The translations under genes and the position numbers were made by a program. A DNA stretch of 37,953 nucleotides, from NCBI RefSeq assembly GCF_014156695.1, contig NZ_WMLF01000002.1:1-37953 (forward strand). The letters are read 5' to 3'. The DNA comes from Streptomyces durbertensis. Lineage in GTDB: Bacteria; Actinomycetota; Actinomycetes; Streptomycetales; Streptomycetaceae. The notes beneath the pieces were generated by a model. The model was not told the DNA's origin, ran no database searches, and worked only from the letters and a program-made list of their open reading frames with translations. Shown piece by piece: positions 29,032 to 36,608 of this stretch. The number at the start of each line of letters is the position of its first letter. Within the stretch, counting starts at the first letter, position 1.

Positions 29032-30645
29032 TCAGAGGGGATCGATCTCGGTGGTCTCCTCGTCCACCCTGATCCACCTGGTGATACCGAGCTCGCGCAG
29101 GAACGCCACATCGTGACTGACCACGATGAGCGCCCCTTGATAGGACTGGAGCGCACTGGTCAACTGCCGCACACTGGCGAGGTCGAGGTTGTTGGTCGGC
29201 TCGTCGAGCAGCAGCAGCTGAGGTGGCGGCTCAGCCAACAACAGCGCCGCCAACGTCGCCCGGAAGCGCTCGCCCCCCGAGAGCGTACGCACCTCCTGGT
29301 CGGCACGCCGCCCCCGGAACAGGAAGCGTGCGAGCCGCGAGCGGATGGTGTTGTCGGTCGCCCCGGGTGCGAAGACGCCGACGTTCTGGGCCACCGTCAG
29401 GTTGTCGTCGAGCACGTCCAGCCGCTGCGGCAGGTACTTCGTCGGCACGCTCACCCTCACCTCGCCGGACTCGGCCGGGATCTCCCCGACGACGGTGCGG
29501 AGCAGCGTGCTCTTGCCGGCGCCGTTCCGACCGACAAGGGCGATCCGTTCGGGGCCACGGACGTCCAGTTCGGCGCGACCGCCGTGGCGGAGCACCACGT
29601 CGTCGAGGACGAGCACGGTCCGACCGGCCGGTACCTCCGTCTCGGGCAGGTCGATCCTGATCTCCTTGTCCTCCCGAACCGCCTCCTCGGCCTCGGTCAG
29701 ACGCTCCTTGGCCTCCTCCAACCGCTCCTGGTGCATGTTGCGGTGTTTCCCGGCGGCGACCTGCGCCTGTCGTTTGCGTTCGCCCATCACCACCTTGGGC
29801 TCGCGCTTGTTCTCCCACATCTTCTTGCCGTACCGCAGTCTGCGGTCGAGCTTGATGCGGGCGTCGGCCAGCTCCTTCTTCTGCCGGCGCAGGTCCGACT
29901 CGGCGACGCGCACCATCCGCTCGGCGGCCTCCTGCTCAACCGCCAACGCATCCTGGTAGTCGGTGAAGTTCCCGCCGTACCAGTTGACCTCACCGCCTCG
30001 CAGATCCGCGATCTGGTCCACCTGGTCGAGGAGCTGACGGTCGTGGCTGACGATCACCATCGTTCCGCGCCAGGAGGCGACCGCCTCGTAGAGCCTCCGT
30101 CGGGCCTCGAGGTCGAGGTTGTTGGTGGGCTCGTCAAGAAGCAGGACGTCCGGTCGCCGCAGGAACTGCGCGGCCAAATAGAGGAGTACGGACTCGCCGC
30201 CCGACAGATCACCGATCTGGCGCTCCAGCGTGACGTGTTCCAGGCCGAGTCGGTCGAGCGTCGCCCTGGCACGTTCCTCGACGTCCCACTCGTCGCCGAC
30301 GACCGCGAAGGTCTCCTCGCGGGTGTCACCGGCCTCGATCGCGTTGAGAGCCTCGCGGATCCGCTCGATGCCGAGCACCTGCTCAACGCGGAGCTCGGCG
30401 TTGAGCGTCAGGTTCTGCGGCACGTAGCCGAGTTCACCGCTGACCTTCACCGCGCCCGACGTGGGCACCAGTTCGCCTGCCATCAGCTTCAGCAGTGTCG
30501 ACTTACCGGACCCGTTGACGCCGACCAGCCCGGTTCGGCCGGGCCCGACGGCAAGGGTGAAGTCCTCGAAGACGACCGTTCCGTCAGGCCAGGTGAAGCC
30601 TAGGTCGGCGCAGGTGACCGAGGTGTTGGTCTTCGCCGTGGACAT
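29032..30645 (-). CDS. ABC-F family ribosome-protection/translation ATPase, candidate antibiotic resistance
   Basis: 537 aa from ATG 30645, which has AGGAGG at ideal spacing; an in-frame ATG at 30666 is less likely. Two ABC domains without membrane segments: Walker A GVNGSGKST and GRNGAGKST, signatures LSGGES and LSGGER, Walker B LLLDEPTNNLD twice. Between them is the basic helical ABC-F linker (about residues 205-300; many Arg/Lys). ABC-F proteins bind the ribosomal E site; resistance members (Vga, VmlR, TlrC types) displace drugs from the peptidyl-transferase centre, including streptogramin A. The structured leader with a small ORF upstream suggests drug-induced attenuation. It could instead be a general ABC-F outside the cluster. 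Confidence 0.9.
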   Translation of the reverse strand: MSTAKTNTSVTCADLGFTWPDGTVVFEDFTLAVGPGRTGLVGVNGSGKSTLLKLMAGELVPTSGAVKVSGELGYVPQNLTLNAELRVEQVLGIERIREALNAIEAGDTREETFAVVGDEWDVEERARATLDRLGLEHVTLERQIGDLSGGESVLLYLAAQFLRRPDVLLLDEPTNNLDLEARRRLYEAVASWRGTMVIVSHDRQLLDQVDQIADLRGGEVNWYGGNFTDYQDALAVEQEAAERMVRVAESDLRRQKKELADARIKLDRRLRYGKKMWENKREPKVVMGERKRQAQVAAGKHRNMHQERLEEAKERLTEAEEAVREDKEIRIDLPETEVPAGRTVLVLDDVVLRHGGRAELDVRGPERIALVGRNGAGKSTLLRTVVGEIPAESGEVRVSVPTKYLPQRLDVLDDNLTVAQNVGVFAPGATDNTIRSRLARFLFRGRRADQEVRTLSGGERFRATLAALLLAEPPPQLLLLDEPTNNLDLASVRQLTSALQSYQGALIVVSHDVAFLRELGITRWIRVDEETTEIDPL

Positions 30646-30668
30646 GTGTACCTCCTGAGTGGTCATGA

Positions 30669-30838
30669 GCCCCGTCAGGGGCGGTTCACAGACGGATCTC
30701 GCGCTCCCTCACAAACAGGTGAGCGCTGGCAGACCGGATCGACGGGCGTCCGTCGGCCGATGCCGGGAAGCGCCGTGGCACACGCTCAGCGTGGGCACGG
30801 CTACACATGACCTCAGAAGAGCAACGTCCTTCTCCCAT
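30669..30838 (-). promoter_or_regulatory. structured leader with 50-codon upstream ORF before the ABC-F gene
   Basis: A minus-strand ORF runs from ATG 30838 to TGA 30686. It is 50 aa and ends HLFVREREIRL, which contains the Arg-x-Arg pattern of drug-dependent arrest peptides. Internal starts (ATG 30808, GTG 30712) would give shorter peptides; the last is an 8-aa peptide. Three inverted repeats lie within or after it: gcgctc/gagcgc (30701-30726, over the LFVRE codons), cgacgg/ccgtcg (about 30740-30755) and gcccc-gtca-ggggc (30669-30682), the last just upstream of the ABC-F ribosome site. No strong Shine-Dalgarno is seen for the leader ORF. Confidence 0.5.
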
Positions 30839-31001
30839 GAACGGCGTCAGTTCTTCTACAGCGTATACCTATCTGCCGCTCACGTCACCCCCGAAGCGAC
30901 CACCCGCCCACCGACGGGCACACACGCACCCGGGAAGACCGACAGGCGGCGGGCGCGTCCACCCACCACCTGTCACTCACACGTTGAAACCAACCGATCG
31001 G

Positions 31002-31472
31002 TCAGGTTGCGACCGGACGCCGCCCACCGGATGCCGCCGCGCCGAAGAGCGCGGGAAGGGTCCAGCGGCCGGGGCCGAGGGCGACGATCAGGAAGAAGGC
31101 CCAGCAGTAGAGGGCGGAGGTGACGCCGCCGTTCTGGAGGGGGAAGAGGGCGTCCGGCTGGTGGTGGACGAAGTAGGCGTACGCCATGGAGCCGGAGCAG
31201 AGGAAGGCGGCGGAACGGGCGCCGATGCCCGTCAACACCATGGCTCCGCCGACGAGTTGGATCATCGCCGCCCACCAGCCCGGCCACTGGCCGACGGCCG
31301 GGGAGGGGCCGTGCCCGCCGCCGAGGACCCCGAAGAGGGTGGCGGCGCCGTGGCAGGCGAAGAGCAGTCCGACGACGATGCGGAAGAGGCCGAGAACGTG
31401 TTCCCGGTGGGAGTCGAGCAGGTGGCCGGCTCTGCGTGCCTGGCGCAGAGCGGGGGTCTGTTGAAGCCGCAT
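31002..31472 (-). CDS. DoxX-family membrane protein
   Basis: 156 aa with four hydrophobic helices: around residues 28-50 (VLGLFRIVVGLLFACHGAATLF), 65-85 (WAAMIQLVGGAMVLTGIG), 90-105 and 118-138 (SALYCWAFFLIVALG). The pattern RIVVGLLFACHG and the Gly-rich loop are typical of DoxX/SURF4-like proteins. ATG 31472 has AGGAG about 7 nt upstream. The molecular function of this family is poorly defined; links to redox stress have been reported. It begins the ordinary chromosomal flank. The gap 30839-31001 before the ABC-F leader holds a 10-bp palindrome (accgatcggt near 30991) but no gene. Confidence 0.85.
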   Translation of the reverse strand: MRLQQTPALRQARRAGHLLDSHREHVLGLFRIVVGLLFACHGAATLFGVLGGGHGPSPAVGQWPGWWAAMIQLVGGAMVLTGIGARSAAFLCSGSMAYAYFVHHQPDALFPLQNGGVTSALYCWAFFLIVALGPGRWTLPALFGAAASGGRRPVAT

Positions 31473-31645
31473 GGTGATGCTCCTGGAGGGGGACAGGGCT
31501 GTTGGGGCATGCGAGGGTGAACCGCGTGCGCTCGCGGGTCGTGCTTTGGTCTAGACCTGACGAGAAAGTAGCGCGCATGACAAGTCGCGTCCAGGCTCGC
31601 GCACACACGACGCGGCGGCGGGCGCGAACCTGCGGGCGCGAAAGA

Positions 31646-31674
31646 GGCGCGCGCCGCTGCGCGCCCCGCGCGCC
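31646..31674 (-). terminator. GC-rich hairpin downstream of the amidase gene
   Basis: Perfect 8-bp arms ggcgcgcg (31646-31653) and cgcgcgcc (31667-31674) lie 4 nt after the amidase stop. The rest of the 31473-31677 gap is GC-rich leader sequence of the DoxX gene without a credible ORF. Confidence 0.65.
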
Positions 31675-31677
31675 GGC

Positions 31678-32475
31678 TCAGCGCAGGACGCGGTCCTTCA
31701 GGGCGGGGAACTCCTCGCGGATCCGGGCCAGTCGCGCGAGGTCGAGTTCGGCGCTGACGACCTGCTCGCGGTTGTCCTCCGCCTCGGCCAGCACCTCGCC
31801 CCACGGGTCGATGACGGCGCTGCGGCCGGCCTGCGGCACTCCGGCGTGCTCGCCGGCGGTCCCGCACGCGAGCACGTACGCCTGGTTCTCGACCGCGCGG
31901 GCCCGGGACAGCAGCGTCCAGTGCGCCGCCCGCCTGTCCGGCCAGCCGGCCGGCACCACGAGGGCCTGGGCCCCGGCGTCCGTGAGGGCCCGGAAGAGTT
32001 CCGGGAAGCGCAGGTCGTAGCAGGTGGCGAGGCCGAGGACGGCGTCGTCGGTGGCAAGCGTCACCGGTTCGGTGCCGGCGCCGAGCAGTACCGCCTCGCC
32101 CTTGTCGAAGCCGAAGCGGTGGATCTTGCGGTAGCGGGCCGCGAGCCGCCCGTCGGGGGAGAAGACGAGGGAGGTGTTGTAGAGGGTGCCGTCGGGGGCG
32201 CGTTCGACCACGGACCCGGCGTGCAGCCACACGCCTGCTTCCACTGCCGCCTCGGACATCGTCCGCGCGGTGGGCCCCTCGGCGGCGTCCTCGGCCGCCT
32301 CCTCGAAGCGGTCGAAGGCGAAGGCCCCCACCGTCCAGAGTTCGGGCAGGACGACCAGATCGTCCCCTCGGCGGCCCGCGACCAGCGCGGCGGCCCGGGA
32401 CCGGCGGGATTCGACCGGTTCGTCAGGGTTCACGTCGATCTGGATGAGCGAGACGCGCACGCTACCACCGTCCAT
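31678..32475 (-). CDS. carbon-nitrogen hydrolase (nitrilase superfamily), omega-amidase-like
   Basis: 265 aa, cytosolic. The Glu-Lys-Cys triad is intact: Glu45 (VVLPELW), Lys117 (YRKIHRFGF) and Cys152 (LATCYDLRFPELF). The DLRFPELFRAL segment is characteristic of the omega-amidase/Nit2 branch, which hydrolyses omega-amides such as 2-oxoglutaramate and 2-oxosuccinamate; deaminated-glutathione amidase (Nit1-like) is a close alternative. ATG 32475 is used; a GTG five codons in (VRVSLIQ) is an alternative start. It is divergent from the maleylpyruvate-isomerase-like gene and separated from the DoxX gene by about 200 bp. Confidence 0.88.
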   Translation of the reverse strand: MDGGSVRVSLIQIDVNPDEPVESRRSRAAALVAGRRGDDLVVLPELWTVGAFAFDRFEEAAEDAAEGPTARTMSEAAVEAGVWLHAGSVVERAPDGTLYNTSLVFSPDGRLAARYRKIHRFGFDKGEAVLLGAGTEPVTLATDDAVLGLATCYDLRFPELFRALTDAGAQALVVPAGWPDRRAAHWTLLSRARAVENQAYVLACGTAGEHAGVPQAGRSAVIDPWGEVLAEAEDNREQVVSAELDLARLARIREEFPALKDRVLR

Positions 32476-32616
32476 GGCCTGCGGCAGGAGAACCCCTACC
32501 GGAAATCCGTCCTACGATCGTCACCCGAAAGCACTGCCCGGGTGCCCGCGCGCAGACTAACTTGAGAGCACCCACACCGCGAACGAACCGTCCGTACCGC
32601 CATCATGAGGGGTCCC

Positions 32617-33447
32617 GTGACCGAGCACCCGAGTCTTCAACCCTACGTTGATGCCTGGTCTCACTCCGTCGACGCGATAGCCGAGCTCGTCGGCCCGCTA
32701 CCGGAGGCCGACTGGAACCGCCGTACGGAGTGCCCCGGCTGGTCGGTGCGTGACGTGCTGTCACACGTCATCGGCGTGGAGAGCGAGCTGCTCGGCGACC
32801 CCCGGCCGATACACACCCTGCCGCGCGACCTGTTCCACGTCGTGGACGAGCCGAGCCGGTACATGGAGGTGCAGGTCGACGTCCGCCGGCACCACACGGC
32901 GCCCGAGATGACCAGCGAGTTCGAGTACATCCTGATCCGCCGCCGGCGCCAGCTGCGCAACGAGCGGCGCGGCCCGGAGGCGACGGTGCGCTCGGTGCTG
33001 CCGGGCGGCGGCGAGATCACCATGGAGGCGCTGCTGCGGATGCGGGCGTTCGACGTGTGGGTGCACGAGCAGGACATCCGGCGGGCGCTGCGCCGGCCGG
33101 GCAACCTCGACTCCCCCGGCTCCCACATCGCCCGCGACATCCTGCTGCACAGCCTGCCGAAGGTCGTCGCCAAGCGGGCGGCCGCGCCGGCCGGCACGGC
33201 GGTGGTGTTCGACGTGCACGGGCCGCTGGAGTTCATGCGGACCGTACGGGTCGACCAGGACGGAAGGGGCTCGGTCAACGGCAGTCCCTCGCTCGGCCCG
33301 GCCGTCACGTACTCGCTGGACTGGGAGACGTACCTGCGGCTGGCCTGCGGCCGGGTCCGGCTCGACGCGGTCCGGGACAAGGTGAAGATCGAGGGCGACG
33401 AGGCGCTGGCCGAGGCGATCATGAAGCACTTCGCGGTCACCCCGTAG
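32617..33447 (+). CDS. maleylpyruvate isomerase-family mycothiol-dependent-type protein
   Basis: 276 aa from GTG 32617, preferred for GAGGGG just upstream; ATG 32605 (280 aa) is possible but has no ribosome site. The N-terminal four-helix DinB-like domain (MDMPI_N) has the metal-ligand pattern: His in VLSHVIGVE (about residue 50) and His/Asp in DVWVHEQDIRRAL (about 140-150), with TECPGWSVRDVLSHV typical of the family. A C-terminal alpha/beta domain (about 185-275) includes the MDMPI_C-like DAVRDKVKIEGDEAL. Some relatives use mycothiol as cofactor; the substrate of this one is unknown. The 129-bp gap upstream contains the divergent promoters. Confidence 0.85.
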   Translation: MTEHPSLQPYVDAWSHSVDAIAELVGPLPEADWNRRTECPGWSVRDVLSHVIGVESELLGDPRPIHTLPRDLFHVVDEPSRYMEVQVDVRRHHTAPEMTSEFEYILIRRRRQLRNERRGPEATVRSVLPGGGEITMEALLRMRAFDVWVHEQDIRRALRRPGNLDSPGSHIARDILLHSLPKVVAKRAAAPAGTAVVFDVHGPLEFMRTVRVDQDGRGSVNGSPSLGPAVTYSLDWETYLRLACGRVRLDAVRDKVKIEGDEALAEAIMKHFAVTP

Positions 33448-33509
33448 CGCGGAGGGGCCGTGGGCGGGCGGGCCCCGGGCGGGCGGCGGCGCTCGCATAC
33501 GCTTGCCGC

Positions 33510-33914
33510 ATGGCGATCGACGTGCGTGACCCCGACCCGGCGTACCTGGAGTTCTGGCGTGAGTACCACCTCTGCACGCTGACGACGATCCGTCCCGACG
33601 GCACCCCGCACGTCGTCGCGGTCGGCGCGACGTACGACCCGGAGGCCGGTGTCGCCCGCGTCATCACGAACAGGCACAGCCGCAAGGTGGCGAACGTGCT
33701 GGCGGCCGGGTCGGAGGGTGCGCGGGTGGCGATCTGCCAGGTCGCCAAGGCCCGTTGGGCGACGCTGGAGGGCGTGGCCCGGGTGGTGACGGACGCGGAC
33801 GCCGTCGCCGACGCGGTGCGCCGCTACGCGGAGCGCTACCAGCGCACGCCGGCGCCCAACCCGGACCGGGTGCTCATCGAGGTCCGGCTGACCCGGGCGA
33901 TGGGCCGCGCCTGA
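33510..33914 (+). CDS. pyridoxamine-5'-phosphate-oxidase-like fold protein (possible F420/flavin binder)
   Basis: 134 aa from ATG 33510; the longer frame upstream overlaps the previous gene and is not used. Split-barrel fold signature: YHLCTLTTIRPDGTPHVVAVG (shortened here) and, after a turn, VITNRHSRKVANVLA, typical of the TIGR03618-like actinobacterial PPOX group in which several members bind coenzyme F420. KARWATLEGVARVVTD and a C-terminal RVLIEVRLTRAMG follow. It begins 62 nt after the maleylpyruvate-isomerase-like gene and is probably transcribed with it. Function is unassigned; F420 versus FMN binding cannot be decided here. Confidence 0.85.
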   Translation: MAIDVRDPDPAYLEFWREYHLCTLTTIRPDGTPHVVAVGATYDPEAGVARVITNRHSRKVANVLAAGSEGARVAICQVAKARWATLEGVARVVTDADAVADAVRRYAERYQRTPAPNPDRVLIEVRLTRAMGRA

Positions 33915-33949
33915 CCGCCTCCCGCCCGGGGGTGGGGGGCCGGGCCGGT

Positions 33950-34813
33950 TCAGGTCCGGGACGGCACGTGGCCGGATCCGGTGGCCGCGCGGTCGGCGCG
34001 GTCCAGCAGCGCCCGCCCGGTACCGGACGGGTAGGGGCGGGCCAGGACCTCGCCGTCTCCGCTGCCCACCGACATGACGCCCACCACCGTGCCCGCCTCG
34101 GTGACCGGGTCGAAGTCCTGGAGCCAGGGGCCGCCGCTGGTGCCCTGCGTCAGCCCGCAGGAGCGCAGCAGCAGACCGCCGACGTTCGCCTCGTGGGCGG
34201 TCTCGGCGGTCAGGACCTCCGCCGTGCCGTGGCACGTGCTGAGCGGGCCGGCGCCGTCCTCGGGCGCCACCGGGTAGCCCAGCGGCGTGACGGCGCGGCT
34301 GGTGTCTATCGGGGCGAACTCCAGCCGGTTGGCCCCGTAGGTCTCGGCTATCGTGCGGCCGCCGCGCCGCTCGACGGTCACGAAGGCGTAGTCGTGCGGC
34401 AGTATCTCCGCCAGGTCCCGCCGGACGTCCCAGGCGGGCGGCGTGTGGTACGAGACGATCCGCCAGCCCGTCGCGACGGCCCGCTGGGGGCCGACCCGGT
34501 CGTAGCCGGGCGCGAACCAGCCGCGCGGCGGCGGCTCGGGGCTGTCCGGCGAGGTGAGGCAGTGCGCGGCGGTCGCCACGACGCTGCCGCTCGGCGAGTC
34601 CACTATGGCGCCGGAGCACACCCCGTACTGGCCGTCGCCGAGGTCCAGCACCAGTTTGCCGACCGTCCGGACGGCCACTCCCTGCCACAGGGCCGGCGCG
34701 GCGCCGGCCGCCGGGGGCCGCGTCACCTCCGGCACGTCGTTCGAAGCGCCGGAGAGGCCCAGCAGGACCGCGCAGGCGCCGAAGAGTGCGAATCCCCGGC
34801 GTATTCGGTGCAT
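33950..34813 (-). CDS. secreted trypsin-like serine protease
   Basis: 287 aa. N-terminal signal peptide: basic MHRIRR, a hydrophobic core to about residue 21 and a likely cleavage after Gly-Ala-Ser near 24. The chymotrypsin-fold catalytic triad is complete: His84 (ATAAHCL), Asp141 (HDYAFVTV) and Ser226 (GTSGGPWL). Cys66-Cys85 and Cys194-Cys219 are plausible disulfides. It is secreted and presumably hydrolyses extracellular protein; specificity is not evident. It converges with the PPOX-like gene (35 nt apart) and is divergent from the acetyltransferase gene. The 191-bp upstream gap is very GC-rich and shows no ORF. Confidence 0.9.
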   Translation of the reverse strand: MHRIRRGFALFGACAVLLGLSGASNDVPEVTRPPAAGAAPALWQGVAVRTVGKLVLDLGDGQYGVCSGAIVDSPSGSVVATAAHCLTSPDSPEPPPRGWFAPGYDRVGPQRAVATGWRIVSYHTPPAWDVRRDLAEILPHDYAFVTVERRGGRTIAETYGANRLEFAPIDTSRAVTPLGYPVAPEDGAGPLSTCHGTAEVLTAETAHEANVGGLLLRSCGLTQGTSGGPWLQDFDPVTEAGTVVGVMSVGSGDGEVLARPYPSGTGRALLDRADRAATGSGHVPSRT

Positions 34814-35004
34814 GGGTCCACGCTCGGCGGGACGCCCGGGGGCGGCCAGCCACGACCGTCCGACCGGGTTACCCGCGGCGCCGCGCGGCGCGCCCCCGGG
34901 CGCCCGGGAGGCCGGGTCCGGACCCTGGCGGGACGGGCGGACCGACCGGCCCGCACCGCGCCCCCGACCGGCCCCGCGCCACCCACCGACCAGCGAAGGA
35001 CTCC

Positions 35005-35571
35005 ATGGCCAGCGACCAGCAGCTTGTCCCCGCCGGCGAACCGTACCGGGCGGACAACCCGGAGATCGCCGCCGCCCTGAACCGCGCCGAGTGCCTGGCG
35101 GCGCGGTTCAACGCGATCCCGGCCGACGCACCGGAGGCCCGCCGCGCCGCGCTGGAGGCGCTGCTCGGCGAGGTGGGCGAGGACGTGGAGATCCGCCCGC
35201 CGCTGCACGTGGACCACGGTTCGCGGATCAGCGTCGGCGCCCACTCGTTCGTGAACTACGGCGCGGTGCTGCTGGACATGGCGCCGATCACGATCGGGGC
35301 GTACGCCCAGTTCGGGCCCCGGGTCCAGCTGCTCACGCCGAGCCACCCGATCGATCCCCGGCGGCGGCGGGAGTCGTGGCAGTGCGCGAAGCCGATCACG
35401 ATCGGCGAGAACGTGTGGCTCGGGGGCGGTGTCATCGTCTGCCCGGGGGTGACGATCGGCGACAACACGGTGGTCGGCGCGGGCGCGGTGGTCACCCGGT
35501 CGCTGCCGCCGGACGTGGTGGCGGTGGGCAATCCGGCCCGGGTGCTGCGGGAGATCGTCCCGGACGACTGA
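35005..35571 (+). CDS. hexapeptide-repeat acetyltransferase (maltose/galactoside O-acetyltransferase type)
   Basis: 188 aa, ATG 35005 with AAGGA about 6 nt upstream. The left-handed beta-helix runs from about residue 65 to 180 with hexapeptide repeats (ISVGAHSFVNYGAVLL, ITIGAYAQFGPRVQLL, ITIGENVWLGGGVIV, VTIGDNTVVGAGAVV). His113 in TPSHPIDPRRR occupies the catalytic histidine position of LacA/Maa enzymes. The N-terminal mac domain (about 10-60: PYRADNPEIAAALNRAECLAARFN) confirms the Maa/LacA subgroup. It uses acetyl-CoA to acetylate a sugar or similar hydroxyl acceptor. A strong terminator follows 4 nt after the stop. Confidence 0.9.
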   Translation: MASDQQLVPAGEPYRADNPEIAAALNRAECLAARFNAIPADAPEARRAALEALLGEVGEDVEIRPPLHVDHGSRISVGAHSFVNYGAVLLDMAPITIGAYAQFGPRVQLLTPSHPIDPRRRRESWQCAKPITIGENVWLGGGVIVCPGVTIGDNTVVGAGAVVTRSLPPDVVAVGNPARVLREIVPDD

Positions 35572-35574
35572 GAG

Positions 35575-35601
35575 CGGCCGGGGGGTGACCACCCCCGGCC
35601 G
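35575..35601 (+). terminator. 10-bp GC hairpin terminator after the acetyltransferase gene
   Basis: Perfect arms cggccggggg (35575-35584) and cccccggccg (35592-35601) with a 7-nt loop, beginning 4 nt after the stop codon. Confidence 0.75.
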
Positions 35602-35659
35602 GTTCACCTCGCCCGGCAGCGCGGACTCTCCGGCGTCGCGGGTGTGCGAGGCTGCCGTC

Positions 35660-36520
35660 ATGAGGTCATCGGGCGGGTCGTCCTGCTACCGGAGTCCGGC
35701 CGGCCGGGCCGCCGTGGCGGGCTGGTGCACGGACCGGCTCGCGCGCTGGCCCGTCCCGCACCGGACGGCGCTCCTCGACACCGCCGCCGGCCCGACCCAC
35801 GTCACCACCGCCGGCGACGGCCCCCGCGACGTCGTGCTCCTGCCCGGTACGAACTTCAACGCCGCCACCTGCCTGCCGCTCGCGTCCGCGCTCGCCGCCC
35901 GGACGCGCGTCCACGTCGTCGACCTGCCCGGCCAGCCCGGGCTCAGCTCTCCCGTCCGGCCGCCCCGGCGGCTGCTCGGCCGCTGGCTGGAGGAGGTGCT
36001 GGCGGGGACGGTCGAGCGGCCGGCCGTGGTGGTCGGCTACTCGCTCGGCGCGCTGCCCGCCCTGCTGTGCGACGTGGCGCCGCTGGCCGGTCGGGTACTG
36101 CTGGCGCCCGCCGGGCTGGCCCGGCTGCGGGTCACCCCGCGGGTGCTGGCCGCCACGCTGCCGTGGCTGCTGCGGCCGACCGACCGGCGCAGCGCCGCCC
36201 TTCTCGACGTGATGTCCGGGCCCGGCCGGCGGCCGCCGGCGGAATTGGCGGCGTGGATGACGCTGGTCTCCCGGTCGTGCCGCTCCGGGCTGGCCCCGGC
36301 GCCGCTGCCGGACGACGTTCTCGCCTCCGCCGCCCGCCGCCCGACGCTGCTGCTCACGGGCTCGGACGACGTGTTCCTGCCGACCGAGCGGCTACGCGGC
36401 CGCGCGGTGCGCCGACTGGACGCTCAGGTGGTGGAGTTGGCCGGGGCGGGCCATCTGGCGGCCGTGGAGGCGGCCGAGACCGTGGCCGACCTCACGGCCG
36501 GCTTCGCGGAGGCGTCGTAG
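35660..36520 (+). CDS. alpha/beta hydrolase
   Basis: 286 aa from ATG 35660; the frame is open to 35585 but the upstream part crosses the terminator hairpin. Strand-oxyanion motif LLPGTNFN (61-68), nucleophile elbow VVGYSLGALP with Ser128, acid in LTGSDDVFLP (about 235) and His in GAGHLAAVE (about 268) make a full catalytic triad. Typical size for a soluble esterase/hydrolase of the 2-hydroxymuconate hydrolase-like fold. No Shine-Dalgarno is obvious, so the mRNA may be leaderless. The substrate is unknown, and nothing links it to the antibiotic cluster 5 kb away. Confidence 0.85.
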   Translation: MRSSGGSSCYRSPAGRAAVAGWCTDRLARWPVPHRTALLDTAAGPTHVTTAGDGPRDVVLLPGTNFNAATCLPLASALAARTRVHVVDLPGQPGLSSPVRPPRRLLGRWLEEVLAGTVERPAVVVGYSLGALPALLCDVAPLAGRVLLAPAGLARLRVTPRVLAATLPWLLRPTDRRSAALLDVMSGPGRRPPAELAAWMTLVSRSCRSGLAPAPLPDDVLASAARRPTLLLTGSDDVFLPTERLRGRAVRRLDAQVVELAGAGHLAAVEAAETVADLTAGFAEAS

Positions 36521-36608
36521 CCCCGGCGCCCGGGCGGGGGCGAACCGCGCGGAGAACCCCCGGCACGTGTATTGCCCCCCGGCGTCGGGGGCGGCCAAGC
36601 TCATTGGT

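Noticed and set aside
30991..31000. accgatcggt palindrome as an ARE or TetR site
   Set aside because: Only 10 bp, in the 3' flank of the DoxX gene, and not matching the ARE pattern well enough.
32661..34853. 730-codon minus-strand frame
   Set aside because: It runs antisense through the maleylpyruvate-isomerase-like and PPOX-like genes and out of frame through the protease; composition is shadow-like.
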